A stretch of DNA of 64,000 bases from Lagopus muta (taxonomy: Eukaryota; Chordata; Aves; Galliformes; Phasianidae). The translations under genes were made by a program, and so were the position numbers. The stretch spans positions 23,349,001 to 23,413,000 of the forward strand of contig NC_064437.1 in the NCBI RefSeq assembly GCF_023343835.1, in the 5' to 3' direction. Below are positions 47,678-57,896 of this stretch, piece by piece; positions within the stretch are counted from its first letter, which is position 1, and each line of letters begins with the position of its first letter. Under the pieces are notes generated by a model. The model did not search any database, had not been told where the DNA came from, and saw only the letters and a program-made list of their open reading frames with translations.

Positions 47678-48538
47678 CTAGAGCTGCTGCACGCAGGTGT
47701 CTCACAGCCCGTGAGGCTCAGGAGGAGATGTGGTTATCAGCCATAGCAAGATTATCTCTCCATTTCCTGGAGAGGTGATGAACTGAGTCACTTAGCAGTG
47801 GGAGGGTGGTTGCTTCATGTGCTTATTGGTACAGCTGAAATACGTGGGCAGAGTAAAAACAGTGCAGATGCAAGTGAATATGGGGCCAGACAGAGTCACC
47901 AGGAGCACGGTACTTCTCCCTACTCATTGGGCTGTATCTAACATCACATCAGTGTGCAGAGCCATTTGGAGCTTTCCTCTGCCCTGTGCTGCCATTGAGA
48001 GACATGCACAGACTGCTCCATGCTCTGCTGCCCTATCATCAGAATTTCTGCATGCGTTCTGACCTCACTGCCCTTTCTCTCAGCCTACCACTCAGCAGCT
48101 CCCTCTTGTGTGTTCCTTCACATTATGTTTGATCTCTCTTTGCAGCCTTCAGTCCAGGTCAGGATGGACCAGGGATACTTTGTATGCTAAGTGCAATAAG
48201 AACACAGTAAGCCCTGGGCATGCAGGCAATGCCATCTAAATGAGCAGCCTGTTTGCTAGGAAGGCAACATTCATCCCCCCCATGTTCCTGATGCCAGCAG
48301 GACTTAAGGGCAGACAGACTGCCCCTGCCTCATGCAGGAACAAGCCCCTTCCTGAGGGCAGCTTGAGAGAGTGCCACAGGAGCTGATTCACCTACTGAAA
48401 CAGCCCTTCTGTGTCCTTGCCCTCCTGGGGCACAGCTGTGCTCACTGCAGGAATCACTGCCAGGCTGAACACAAGCCTAAAATTAGCTTATAGCATGGGG
48501 AGAGAGGGCCATATCTCCTTTCAGACCAGCTCTCCTAC

Positions 48539-48594
48539 TTGCTCCTTCACAGACAAGGCCATCCTCAGCACACCTTCCTCACTTTCTGTAGCTG
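48539..48594 (-). CDS. Candidate coding exon 18 of chain
   Basis: Long pyrimidine tract ending CATACTTTGCCTCCAG, peptide ATESEEGVLRMALSVKEQ, phase 1 to 0, donor CAA/GTAGGA. Confidence 0.63.
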
Positions 48595-48677
48595 CTGGAG
48601 GCAAAGTATGTAGGACAGACAGAAAACCCTTTCCATCACAGATCCTGCAGCTCTGATTGCTAAGTACAAATCCCTAC

Positions 48678-48721
48678 CCAAGTTAGCAATGCACCTCTCA
48701 CCCTGCCCAGAATAAAGCCAC
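48678..48721 (-). CDS. Candidate coding exon 17 of chain
   Basis: Strong acceptor (GGTTTTGTTGTTGTGCAG), peptide WLYSGQGERCIANL, phase 2 to 1, donor TGG/GTAGGG. Confidence 0.55.
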
Positions 48722-49372
48722 CTGCACAACAACAAAACCCAAAGCTCATAAGAACTAACGACAACTGTGCTCCATTGCACCAGCCACCTACATTCCTCCA
48801 TGTAATCATTGCTTCTGAACCCAAGCTGAGGCTGCATTTTCACAAAGAGCGATACTCACAGAACTACCATTCTACAAACATACTGAATTAAAAAACATAA
48901 AAGCTCAATAGATAAGGCATCGTGGGAGTATTCTAGTGTTAACAGTTTGGGGTAGATTTTGCGTCACTGGGGATGATTTCACAATGAGTTTGGAAAACCA
49001 TCTCCCTTCATCAGCCAGCATAGAAAAATCAGTCACAAACATGGTGTTAAAACAGTATTCAAATGAGCTGTCTCGTATTATCTCATTGTATCAGAGAAAT
49101 AGGAAACATTGTATTGTCTCAAACCTGGCTACAAACACGCATCCCTCAGCAACAAGACAAATGAATAAGCAAATGCAACAATGCTTTTGTCTTAACAGGC
49201 TGTTTAGAAAAGAACAAAAAGGATTTGAAAAGAAAAAAAATAAGCTGTAATGTTGTAACACAGCATGAGCTGTAATGGAAACAGCAGCAATAACAGCAAG
49301 TAGCAAAGTCCTAGAGTGCAGCAGCCATGGATGCAAAAGCAAAGGGTGGAAAAAAAACAAAAACCTGCTTAC

Positions 49373-49432
49373 CTTTGGAAGACCTCAAACACACAGGGAT
49401 TCCTGAAAAATGCCTTCACCTCCACTGCCAAC
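49373..49432 (-). CDS. Candidate coding exon 16 of chain
   Basis: Peptide LAVEVKAFFRNPCVFEVFQ, phase 2 to 2, excellent donor AAG/GTAAGC. The acceptor is either ATTTAAAG (used here) or TTGGCAG 8 nt further in; only the first fits the previous exon. Confidence 0.58.
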
Positions 49433-49551
49433 CTTTAAATGAGGTCTGGAAAGGGGTGGATCCTGGCTCCAGCCCTTCCATCACCCAGGTTCATTGCACA
49501 CACCTGAGCTCCCCTGGGTTGGCCCCGCCTTCCCACCAGGTGTTCAATCAC

Positions 49552-49650
49552 TGCTTCAGGCTGTGACTTAACATTTCTGCTACATAGGCTAATTCGGCTA
49601 GAAAAGTGATCCTCTGTGCCCACTCCATCACTTCTTTCTCCAGCTTGAGG
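49552..49650 (-). CDS. Candidate coding exon 15 of chain
   Basis: Acceptor TCTGGTTCTGGATTAG, peptide LKLEKEVMEWAQRITFLA then ELAYVAEMLSHSLK, phase 2 to 2. The donor GCA/GTGATT is weak, but the phase fits the next block. A continuous helix of HEAT-like character. Confidence 0.63.
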
Positions 49651-50073
49651 CTAATCCAGAACCAGACATCACTTGTGTTGCAACTATTAGCAAGACAGTT
49701 ATTGGTCACGGTGAAGCAGGCAGGAACAACATGCATGAGCCATTAAAGACCCATTTCACTAGGAAATAGTCTTTCTCCTGCTTCATTAGAAGAAGTTCAA
49801 ATTACACACAAAGAACAACTTCAAGACAAAACTTTTCATTGCACAGCCACAGCTCAGAAATGGATAAATCACTTCATCGTGGATGAAAACTTGGACATGA
49901 GGGAGAAAGCACTACAGCGAAGGAGATCACTCAAAACCTTTCAAATATCAACTCCCAGAAATGCCCTCTAATGCCACCCCTAGACTCAAACCCACCCCAG
50001 GCCAGGCATCCAGCCTCACCAGGAGCAGAGCCCCCTACACACCACAAGATTACAAAATCCCTCTCCCCCTTAC

Positions 50074-50149
50074 CTTGCACAGCACTGCCCACAGCCAGCT
50101 CCATCCAGAGCTTGCTTCACTCCAGTCCAGCACATCCCAGTTGGTACTA
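50074..50149 (-). CDS. Candidate coding exon 14 of chain
   Basis: Acceptor CTCTGCTGCTGTAAACTCAG, peptide VPTGMCWTGVKQALDGAG, phase 1 to 2, donor AAG/GTAAGG close to consensus. Confidence 0.58.
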
Positions 50150-50288
50150 CTGAGTTTACAGCAGCAGAGTTGGGAGCACTTCGGATGAGGTTCATATACC
50201 ATGAGGAAGCCCCCCACGAAACCATGGAATCACTTCACTGGGACCACGATGCATCTGGCAGCAGGGGGAGCAGGAAGGGATCACTGAC

Positions 50289-50384
50289 CACAGACGAACA
50301 TTTTTGTGACTGCAGTCCCAGAGGTTTCAGAAGCACACACTGCTGTGGGGAAGCACTGGGAGGCTTGTAAACAGTGGCACAGAG
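50289..50384 (-). CDS. Candidate coding exon 13 of chain
   Basis: Acceptor CCTTTGTTAATGTTCAG, peptide LCHCLQASQCFPTAVC then ASETSGTAVTKMFVC, phase 1 to 1, donor GTG/GTCAGT. A second acceptor (TGCTTCCCCACAG) 48 nt downstream keeps the same frame. Confidence 0.5.
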
Positions 50385-51484
50385 CTGAACATTAACAAAG
50401 GTCACAGACAAATAGCTCTCACCACATTCATAGATATGCAGCTCAGATGAGATTTTAAGAACTACAGTGCATAAATCTCTCCCCAGTCCAGGTGGGGCCC
50501 TACTGACCATGATTTTGCTGCCTTTAGCATTTGCCCAGCCTCTGTGCCACCAGCTGTGCCAAAATTTAGGTACGTTGTTCCATGCAGCATTGCACCAGTG
50601 CTCAGACCAGGGGCCGCAGCTTTTGTCCAGTCTCTGGCACTGCCCACTGACAGGTGGATTATTAAGAACCAGGCCCTTCCTTTGGAGGAATTTTCTCAAA
50701 GATTAGTTGTCACAAAACTGAAGTCAGCAATTGTATTCTAAATCTAAGACCAGATATACTCTAAATCTAGACCAGAAAACCAGCATTTAAAGCATGAGGG
50801 TGGAAGATTACACAACTCCACCACCTGTCCAGTGCAGCCCAACTGAGCCAATTCCCACACACCTTTGCCCCGTTTAAGTAATTAGGACAATTAACCTTTG
50901 TCTGAACCTTGTCCTTCATACAGGTGTGAAAATGCATCCAGTTAGAATTCTGCAGGTTAATCAATGCTCACTGTGCAAACCAAGTGTTCTGTTCTTCAAG
51001 TTGATGAGGCTGTTTTCCACCAGTAAGGAAGAGCACTGCCTGTACTTATTCCCGAGGCAGTAGTTATACTCCACAATTGAATTGCTTCTGAGAGTCATTA
51101 AATACCATAATTTAAGTTACAGTCTTGCTGTCAGGTAGATGTTACAGAAGCTAGCTTAAGAGGTAGAAGGGATGAAAGTCACACACTGCATTGCCTTCTT
51201 TGTTTCTGTTTGCTTGTTACAGCTCAAAGATTTGCCTGCTCCATCCTACAGATGAGCTATAAGGAGTCTGTCTTCCAAAGAAAACACAGCAAATGGTATC
51301 CAAAAGGATCTGTCTCTTTATCAAACTTCTAGAACTACAGACCCAGGTTGAAACTGAAAGCACCTGCAAGCCAAGTCTGCAGAAAACACCTGAGCGCCGT
51401 TCAAACTACATAGATGGTTTCAGCTCTTCCTTGTTCAGTGGTCTCCCACTGTTTTCTTGGGTGTAAAATTAGCTCTTTAGTCAC

Positions 51485-51582
51485 CGGTGTTTCCTATCTC
51501 TGGAATCTCCCATTCTTCCAAAGACTCAAATTTAGCACATAGGTTCTCAGAAAACTTTTTCAGACTCTTAGTTAGGCGGTCC
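51485..51582 (-). CDS. Candidate coding exon 12 of chain
   Basis: Acceptor TTCTGCCATGGTTTAG, peptide DRLTKSLKKFSENLCAKF then ESLEEWEIPEIGNT, phase 2 to 1, donor CCG/GTGACT. An amphipathic helix followed by an acidic turn; one of the clearest coding blocks. Confidence 0.7.
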
Positions 51583-51720
51583 CTAAACCATGGCAGAAGT
51601 CAGTGACAAACTTATTGCTGAGAGCTGTTTTTTTTCCTCTAGTGTCTTTCCTCACAGCAGGCTCTGCTTACCCAAATACAGTCTTTCCCAAGCCTATGAC
51701 AGCTTAAACAAATTCCTGAC

Positions 51721-51788
51721 TTTGTTGAGAACATTTCTTTGCATGCTTAGCAGTGAATGCAAAAGTGACCCACCTCTGGCAGAGATGT
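51721..51788 (-). CDS. Candidate coding exon 11 of chain
   Basis: Acceptor TGCCTTTGGTAACCTAACAG, peptide ISARGGSLLHSLLSMQRN, starting in phase 1. With donor AAA/GTCAGG it ends in phase 0, but the next exon needs phase 2. This is the one junction in the chain that I could not reconcile. Confidence 0.45.
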
Positions 51789-52010
51789 CTGTTAGGTTAC
51801 CAAAGGCAGAGCAACAGAAGGCTGCAAACCATATCCAGTGAGGAGGTACCATGAGATGCCTCCTCTGTGCATTCAGAGCATTTGTTTTCACATCAGTTCT
51901 GAGTTCTTTGCTAATGAGCTAATAAATAAATATCAGTTTGATATATTTCGTATTGCAGCCCACATTGGTTCCAAGATTAATCTGAAAAATCTTCAGAAGA
52001 ACTGGGTGAC

Positions 52011-52073
52011 TTCTAGTCCCAAAAATGTTTAATACAGCCTTGCTCGCCTGTCTGAAGCTCTGCAGAGATACAG
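52011..52073 (-). CDS. Candidate coding exon 10 of chain
   Basis: Acceptor AATGCTACTTCCAG, peptide VSLQSFRQASKAVLNIFG, phase 1 to 1 with a weak donor (GAA/GTCACC). The frame remains open for 16 more codons, so the 3' edge is soft. Confidence 0.45.
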
Positions 52074-52461
52074 CTGGAAGTAGCATTATTGCATCCCGCT
52101 GGTGAGTAGTATCAATAATGCAATGCTGGCAATAGCCATCTCGAAGTTCTTTGGAGTCAGTCAAATGCCTCTTTGGATTTTAATCTCCTTTGGAGTCTCC
52201 TGTGAATTTTACTTTAAGATTACTCTGAATTCAGCTTCTCATTTAACATTCATTAAGAAATCTAGGTATGGCTTTGCCAAAATCTACTTCAGCATGGTAT
52301 CTGCATCCAGAAGTCACGTGTCAACAAATCTGAACATTTGCATGTGAAAAAAGCAGTGTTGATTTAAATTGTACCCATTAAGCTTCTCTAACACGGTATT
52401 AAAGACCTCTATATTTCTTAGCAGTAGTCACAAACTGTCCTGACTTCTGAGCCTTCCTTAC

Positions 52462-52546
52462 AAAGCATTTCCTGAGGGTGTTCATCCAGCCTTGATGGCA
52501 GGGCACAGGACACACAGCAGAGCAGACCATGTTCCAGGCTGCGGGC
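52462..52546 (-). CDS. Candidate coding exon 9 of chain
   Basis: Peptide ARSLEHGLLCCVSCALPS then RLDEHPQEML, phase 0 to 1, donor TTT/GTAAGG. The pyrimidine tract before the acceptor is poor, so the 5' edge could move to 52540 or 52553. Confidence 0.48.
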
Positions 52547-52616
52547 CTGACACCTGTGCTAAACCTCACCCCTTTGAGGATCCAGGGACCCCATCTCAAA
52601 ATTAAGATGGTGATAC

Positions 52617-52648
52617 TTTGAAGCAGTGGGAGATCACTGCCAGAAGCA
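52617..52648 (-). CDS. Candidate coding exon 8 of chain (32 nt)
   Basis: Acceptor AGTAGGGTTTTCAG, peptide LLAVISHCFK, phase 1 to 0, donor AAA/GTATCA. Small, but it fits the phase on both sides. The following intron would be about 70 nt. Confidence 0.48.
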
Positions 52649-52891
52649 CTGAAAACCCTACTGGCTGTCCTATCCCTGTCCTTGGCAGCCTCTGCTTCCT
52701 GCCTGAGGTAGCTCAATTTCCTATAGCTGTGTTTATATGAAATAAAGAGGAAACATTTTCTGTTTATATCTGCTGTTCTAACAAGCTTTGAGCCGTTTAT
52801 CACAATTGCTATTGTTATGCTCTCTCCTAGGTGGTAGAGAACAGGGCAGGGGCTGCCACAAGCACTTATGGGTGGAACATGAGTGTCACAC

Positions 52892-52970
52892 CAAAGGTGT
52901 CCGGAATGGGGAGGAGCTGTTCAGCCCCTCTTGCGCATCCTTTCCTCTTCATCTTCTGGAGGAGAGTCTT
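52892..52970 (-). CDS. Candidate coding exon 7 of chain
   Basis: Acceptor GTGGTGTCTGCATTCAAG, peptide KTLLQKMKRKGCARGAEQ then LLPIPDTF, phase 0 to 1, donor TTG/GTGTGA. Confidence 0.63.
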
Positions 52971-53505
52971 CTTGAATGCAGACACCACACAGTGAAATGA
53001 CAATTGTAGTTTGGGGTTGAGCTAGGACCTGGTGTTAAGCCACAAGATAAACAAGTGAAAAAGGCTTTCTAGATGGCCTCTGACCAGCCTCATTCTTCAG
53101 GCAGAGCTAATAACAGAAGCAGAGCAGGCTGCTGGCCTATGTCATCCCATACCATAGTTTCCAGTCCCCAGAGCTTGTATCATTTCCTAGGGTACTCTCC
53201 CTGAACTCAGGAATCTCCAAAGGAAGAGGAAAGTTCTACAGAGAACTCTGTAGCTACACTCTGTAGCTACAAGCCACCAATTCTGCCTCCCATTCACAGG
53301 GCAAGCCTCGCTTCTGAAATTAAGAGTCCCACAGCGAGCCTGCCAGCCAGGCAGACACCACTGCTAACCCTGCTCAGGTCCCCAGGGGCACACAACCCAC
53401 CCGAGACCAAACTCCCAGTGAAGAAGGTGGTCCCCACACAGCTCAGGTCATCAGCGCTTCCTTTCCCTGCCACCACCGTGCATCATGGAAATGTTTGAAC
53501 ATCAC

Positions 53506-53593
53506 CTCCCACCCCACAGGGAAAGCAGCGCAGGCGGTGCCCACAGCCATGCAGGAGGCGTGTGGTCTTCTCTGGAGCAGGAAATACACCAGC
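53506..53593 (-). CDS. Candidate coding exon 6 of chain
   Basis: Acceptor CCCTGTGCTGTTGTGCAG, peptide starting LVYFLLQRRPHASCMAVG and ending FPVGWE, phase 2 to 0, donor GAG/GTGATG. Hydrophobic helix followed by a Cys/Ala-rich stretch. Confidence 0.63.
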
Positions 53594-53674
53594 CTGCACA
53601 ACAGCACAGGGGGGCTCGGGCTGTGGGTGCTGTGTGGCAGCACCAGACACCCTCAGTGCTGTCCCAGCATTTAC

Positions 53675-53721
53675 CTGGCCACAAGGAATGGGCACTGCTG
53701 TGGGATCAGGCAGACACTGTG
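53675..53721 (-). CDS. Candidate coding exon 5 of chain
   Basis: Very strong acceptor (CTTCCTCCCTACTGTTCAG), peptide HSVCLIPQQCPFLVA, phase 0 to 2, donor CAG/GTAAAT. Confidence 0.6.
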
Positions 53722-53938
53722 CTGAACAGTAGGGAGGAAGGAAGGAGTTTCCAGAAAGTCCTCAGCATTGGCCATTCTGCTAGAACACTCAGGCTGGGAA
53801 AGACTCCACCACACATGGAAAAAAGGGCTTTATCTCACCCCAAACTCCCACCACCACCACCTGTGATTCACCCGTCCCAGCAGAAGCGTCATTTGCAGAA
53901 TACAAATACATGTGAATCACCTGTCTGCTTTTTGCTAC

Positions 53939-53991
53939 CTCTAGGGCTGTTTTGGAAGTATCATACCATCCAGCCACAGTACTACACTGCT
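53939..53991 (-). CDS. Candidate coding exon 4 of chain
   Basis: Acceptor ATCACCCTCATCTTCCAG, peptide QCSTVAGWYDTSKTALE, phase 1 to 0, donor GAG/GTAGCA. An alternative acceptor at 54013 keeps the frame and adds eight residues. Confidence 0.55.
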
Positions 53992-54384
53992 CTGGAAGAT
54001 GAGGGTGATAACACTGCAGATCATGAGTTCTCTTGGAAGCACTGAATGGCAGGGCCAAATAGTTCAGGCAGCACACAGGGACACTGGCTTAACTTGAATG
54101 TCAGTGATGCATGTGTGATTGTGCTGGAGTGGCCCTATCTGCAAATGAGATGTGTTCAGCAGTCCTTGTCTCACTGAAGGTTATTCTTCATCTGGAAGAC
54201 CTTCAGATTCATCCAGCATAGAGATCCCTGGAAAAGTTCCCTCAAATCCTAATCCCCCCCACAAGCTTCTGGCCTTGGATCCTTGTTTCCTCCTTGACTG
54301 CAGGGTTAATGTGTTTGTGCAGCCATAACTTTCTCTCATTCTGTTCCTCTTCAGCTGAAAATGCCCCTGCAACAACAATCTCAC

Positions 54385-54435
54385 CCACAAACTGCAAAGT
54401 GTCAATGCAGTGCAGTGTCCCCAAGATACTGGTAT
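54385..54435 (-). CDS. Candidate coding exon 3 of chain
   Basis: Acceptor AATCTCCTTTGTCTCAG, peptide TSILGTLHCIDTLQFV, phase 1 to 1, donor TGG/GTGAGA. Both splice sites are good. Confidence 0.58.
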
Positions 54436-54889
54436 CTGAGACAAAGGAGATTATTTCTGTGATTATAATGCCTTTAAGAACTCAAAGGCAACTGCACCAG
54501 GCTGAAGCCTTTGGTGCATCCCTCACACCTGCATGTACATAGGAATTACAGCACCTCCTTGAGATCTCTGACCATTAATGCTGACCTTGCAGGGCTTCTG
54601 AGTAGTTCCTCCCTGCTGTGTGGTCAGCTGCCACACCTTCCCTTCCTGCAGCTTCACCCTTCTGGCAAGGAGTTCGTGGCATTTCCCACTCCCCAGAACT
54701 TACCACAGCCCCATGATCTCCAAACACATCTCCTACTCACCTAAGTTACTTTTTCACCAGGTCTTGCAGCCACTGTGGTGCTCTCACTCCTCAGCATCCA
54801 GACCTCACCTCGTGCAGGTGAAACAGAACTCTGTGGCAAAGGAGAAGGGTGCTAAAACCTTGCTTATGAGATAAATGAAGTATTTTCAC

Positions 54890-54932
54890 ACACTGCTTTT
54901 TCTTTCTCTGCAACAATGGAGCGTAACCAGCT
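54890..54932 (-). CDS. Candidate coding exon 2 of chain
   Basis: Acceptor GCTTATCTCATCCAG, frame SWLRSIVAEKEKAV, phase 0 to 1, donor TGT/GTGAAA. A competing reading from the same acceptor, AGYAPLLQRKKKQCVK, extends to 54859 with donor AAG/GTTTTA and also ends in phase 1. Confidence 0.35.
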
Positions 54933-55654
54933 CTGGATGAGATAAGCATCTCATACAACATTAGCAACTTCACTTTGTCTTTTCTTCATCATTTGCAAAT
55001 ATTTGCATGTGCTTACTGCCCTAGCACAAGGAGGATTGGAGTGCAATGTATGAAACTCTTCTAGCTGTTCCCTGCTGTGCATTCTCCTCATCCACCTCCA
55101 ATCATGTGCTCTCCTTCAACCGGGCATATAGCTGCATAGAGAGAAGATGCCTTCAGAGCTGTTGCATCAGCTCTAGAAACTGTGGTAGGTAGAAATCAGT
55201 TTACTTTTGGACATTCACCCACATGCATACATAGACAATTGGCTGCTGCCTGCCAGCATTTGGGCTATGTTTTATTTTTTATTTTTGCTTATCACAAGTA
55301 TTGCACCTCCATTCAAGCTTGCTCTCTCCATATCCTTACCATTGTCAGCTACTCATTCCAATGTCTTACCGCTTGTGAGCATCTTTCTTGGAGGGAACTT
55401 TAAAATACAGCACATCCTGGACTTGAGTTCATGAAAACATTAACAAAGAAGAAAAAAACCACCAAACACAAAAAAAAAAACCAAGAAAAATATGAGTCAT
55501 CACTGATTGCTGAGAGAACTTCAGTGACATATGGAGGTGTGCACACAGCCCATGATGCCACCATGCATCACGGCACCCTAAATGCTGGCGAACAACGTGC
55601 AAATCATCAAACAGGATAAAAACAAGAATCATACATCACCTGGAAAGGCATCAT

Positions 55655-55680
55655 AAATAAATAAATAAACAAGCAAGCAG
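55655..55680 (+). repeat. (AAAT)n short tandem repeat
   Basis: AAATAAATAAATAAAC followed by AAGCAAGCAG. A short, ordinary microsatellite. Confidence 0.8.
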
Positions 55681-56610
55681 AAAAAAAGAGCAAAGAGAAA
55701 TACATCGCAGAGCACAAAACGTACCTACAGATAATAGCAGTCAGCAAAGGCCAAATGGGAAAATACTGCCTGGGAAAAAAGCATACATTTATCTGAGCAA
55801 AAAAAAAAAAAGAAGCAGCAATTACTTCAAGCTTCAAAGTTTTCTAATTTCAGAGAGAAAACTGGCTGTGACAAAGAAGGCCCAGCAAAAATTAAAGCAC
55901 AAGTAAACAGTCCTTTCATGCTTTTACACCTGCAGTCAAGCTCTGAAGCCCCTGTGTGCTCCTAATGCATAAGAGCTCAGTTTCAGGACATGTCACAGCA
56001 TTCCTGGGATATCAAGCCACAAAAAGGGGCTGCAAGATTCTATTTGGTAGCTGGGAAATGCACTTTGTAGGAGGCCTCCATGAAGAAGCATCCCTCTTTG
56101 CTATAGCTGTTTTCCCAGTCTGCAGCCTCATGCAGCTGCTGAAGCAATTTTAGATGTCCCACCAAGCAAGTATGCAGTTAGCAGACATACCTTGGTGCTT
56201 GACACCAGCCTGGAATGTGAAAATAAGGCACCCCAGAGAGTTACTTGCTGGCTGCCCCATGTTTGAGGGCTCTGCCTTGCCCTTTTCCATGAGCACGCAG
56301 TCTGAAGTCCTGTGTCCTTGGGAGCGACGGACCTTATCTACTGCTCACTGCCTGTTCTCTGCTATTAGACTAAACTTCTGTAGAGCCAGCACCCCAAAAT
56401 CTCCATAAAGCATCATACCAGGGACTTCATCTTCTATAAAACATAATAGATAGAGTAATATACAGATTTTGTAATAAATAATAGATTTGGTAACGTACCA
56501 CACTGTTTTCCAAGGTCACTGTGGGAGAAACACAGACAGCTGCAGTGAACATTTGTTCTTGCTGGGGTTGGTTCTTTCGGGTTGACAGACCATCTTTCAG
56601 GCAAACAGAC

Positions 56611-56686
56611 TTCTCCCCAGCTAGCCAGTAAACGCAACAGTATGCCCTGCAAAATATCTGCCACCAGGACACTTTTAGCAGCATTA
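56611..56686 (-). CDS. Candidate coding exon 1 of chain
   Basis: Follows the acceptor TTTATTGTCACAG. Reads NAAKSVLVADILQGILLRLL, phase 2 to 0, donor GAA/GTCTGT. The same frame stays open to a better donor (GTGTG/GTACGT near 56.50 kb), so the 3' edge is uncertain. Strongly helix-like. Confidence 0.42.
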
Positions 56687-57755
56687 CTGTGACAATAAAT
56701 TCACATTTTCCAGCCCAGAGGTGAGACTGAAGGCAGGCATCTGCTGCCAAGGCACTTACTAGCTGTGTTTGGCTTTGTACATTCACCATTTATCATCTGC
56801 TTTTAAAAGGAGGGCAGGAAGAAACCTGCCCCATCCTCAGGGAGGTGCAGAGCCTGGATGGGGGAAAGGGCAATGGCAGGAAAAGGAGTCCCAGGGCGCC
56901 AGCCTGTGGCACAAGGACGAGCCTTGGGGTTGATGGAGGGCTCGCTGGGATTTGCCAGTGGTCCAGCCCAAAGCTCCAGCTGACAGGACTGAGTGGCCAA
57001 GGGGAGCACTACAGGCAAACACTTTACTTAAGTTTCGTTCTCCCTCCTTGCTCTGAGTGGTCTCTTACCAAAAGCAAGCATTTTTTAGTTTCTATTCAGG
57101 CTTTCCTTTCCAGCCAAAAGCGCTCACAGGAGCATCTCATCTGTAACAGTCCGCTGCAGTATGGTGGCAGCCACCTGAGGCAGACACGGCCGCCTCACAA
57201 GCCCAGCTCTGTACCCCTGCTTCCAGGTCACTATCCTTCCCACTGGAACGGCTTATTTTTAATATCCTGACCACAGCCATCTTTCTCACAAATCTGCATC
57301 TGTGAGACTGCATTTCTTCCCATTAGCAATCATTTCCAGATCCTTCCATTTGCTGCCTGCTCTCCCCAGCTTGACACAGGGCTTTTCCTCAGCACACATC
57401 TCTACATCAGGTCCCAGACTTAAAGCACTCTATGAGGCTGCACTGCCCTCCTGTTAACACTGCTTCCCAAACCTTGTAAGCTGCAGGCTTTATTTCAGGC
57501 GGGGTGCTGGGTGTCCATGCCCAGTGAGGGCTGCAGGTCTCTGTGAGGAGAGTGCAGGGCTGCCTTGTGTGGATCGTGGGCGCTTCCATAGGGTTCCAGA
57601 AGGTTCCAGACCCCTCAGGGAATGGAAACACCAAGGCTGCAGCTGAGCCCAGCAGTATGCTGGTGGGGCTCTAGGTAAAGGTGCTTAAGAAAGTGCAAAA
57701 TGCTCTGCCAGGCAGTGAGGGTTGAGGGAAAAAGTGGCAGAAACACCTGAAGAGC

Positions 57756-57896
57756 TGAGGTGAGAGAAGAGAAAATGGTGCTGCTTTTACAGCACTGAGA
57801 GAAGAGAAAACAGCGCCCGCTCTGCAGCACTGAGGTGAGAGAAAATGGCGCCCATTCTGCAGTACTGAAGTGAGAGAAAATGGCGCCGCTGAGCAG
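57756..57896. repeat. 35-40 bp minisatellite with YY1-like cores
   Basis: Four tandem units of about 35-40 bp begin at 57756, 57796, 57831 and 57866, each opening TGAG or TGAAG and containing GAGAGAAAA. Units 3 and 4 carry AAAATGGCGCC, while units 1 and 2 carry the variants AAAATGGTGCT and AAAACAGCGCC. The AA.ATGGCG core matches the established YY1 binding site. CpG density is higher here than in the nearby unique sequence. It lies about 1.1 kb beyond the 5'-most exon candidate of the minus-strand chain, so a promoter or enhancer role is possible but inferred. It may instead belong to a dispersed galliform satellite family. Confidence 0.75.

Larger units (their letters stand above)
38860..56686 (-). 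other. Predicted multi-exon protein-coding gene (exon chain)
   Basis: An unrecognised gene inferred from about 30 short minus-strand open blocks. Each is flanked by AG at its 5' edge, usually with a pyrimidine tract, and GT at its 3' edge; individual blocks are listed separately. Codon phase carries over at every junction I tested except 51721/51582, although phase was also used to choose between alternative sites. The joined product is about 860 residues, rich in Leu and Cys, with many short amphipathic helices and no visible signal peptide, transmembrane segment or catalytic motif. This suggests a helical-repeat (HEAT/ARM-like) scaffold; that fold assignment is inference. Introns run from about 70 nt to about 2 kb. 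The 5' end is not found: no convincing start codon was located, and one may lie between 56.7 and 58.1 kb. The stop at 38860 is one possible end; the gene may continue to lower coordinates. Confidence 0.72.

Noticed and set aside
50513..50670. Minus-strand block GTTYLNFGTAGGTEAGQML with plausible splice sites
   Set aside because: None of its frames gives the phase needed between the exons at 51485-51582 and 50289-50384, and those two already join in frame.
53485..54045. 186-codon plus-strand open frame
   Set aside because: It lies antisense to minus-strand exon candidates, has low-complexity Pro/His stretches, no splice or promoter context and no recognisable domain; its length is within chance expectation for 64 kb.
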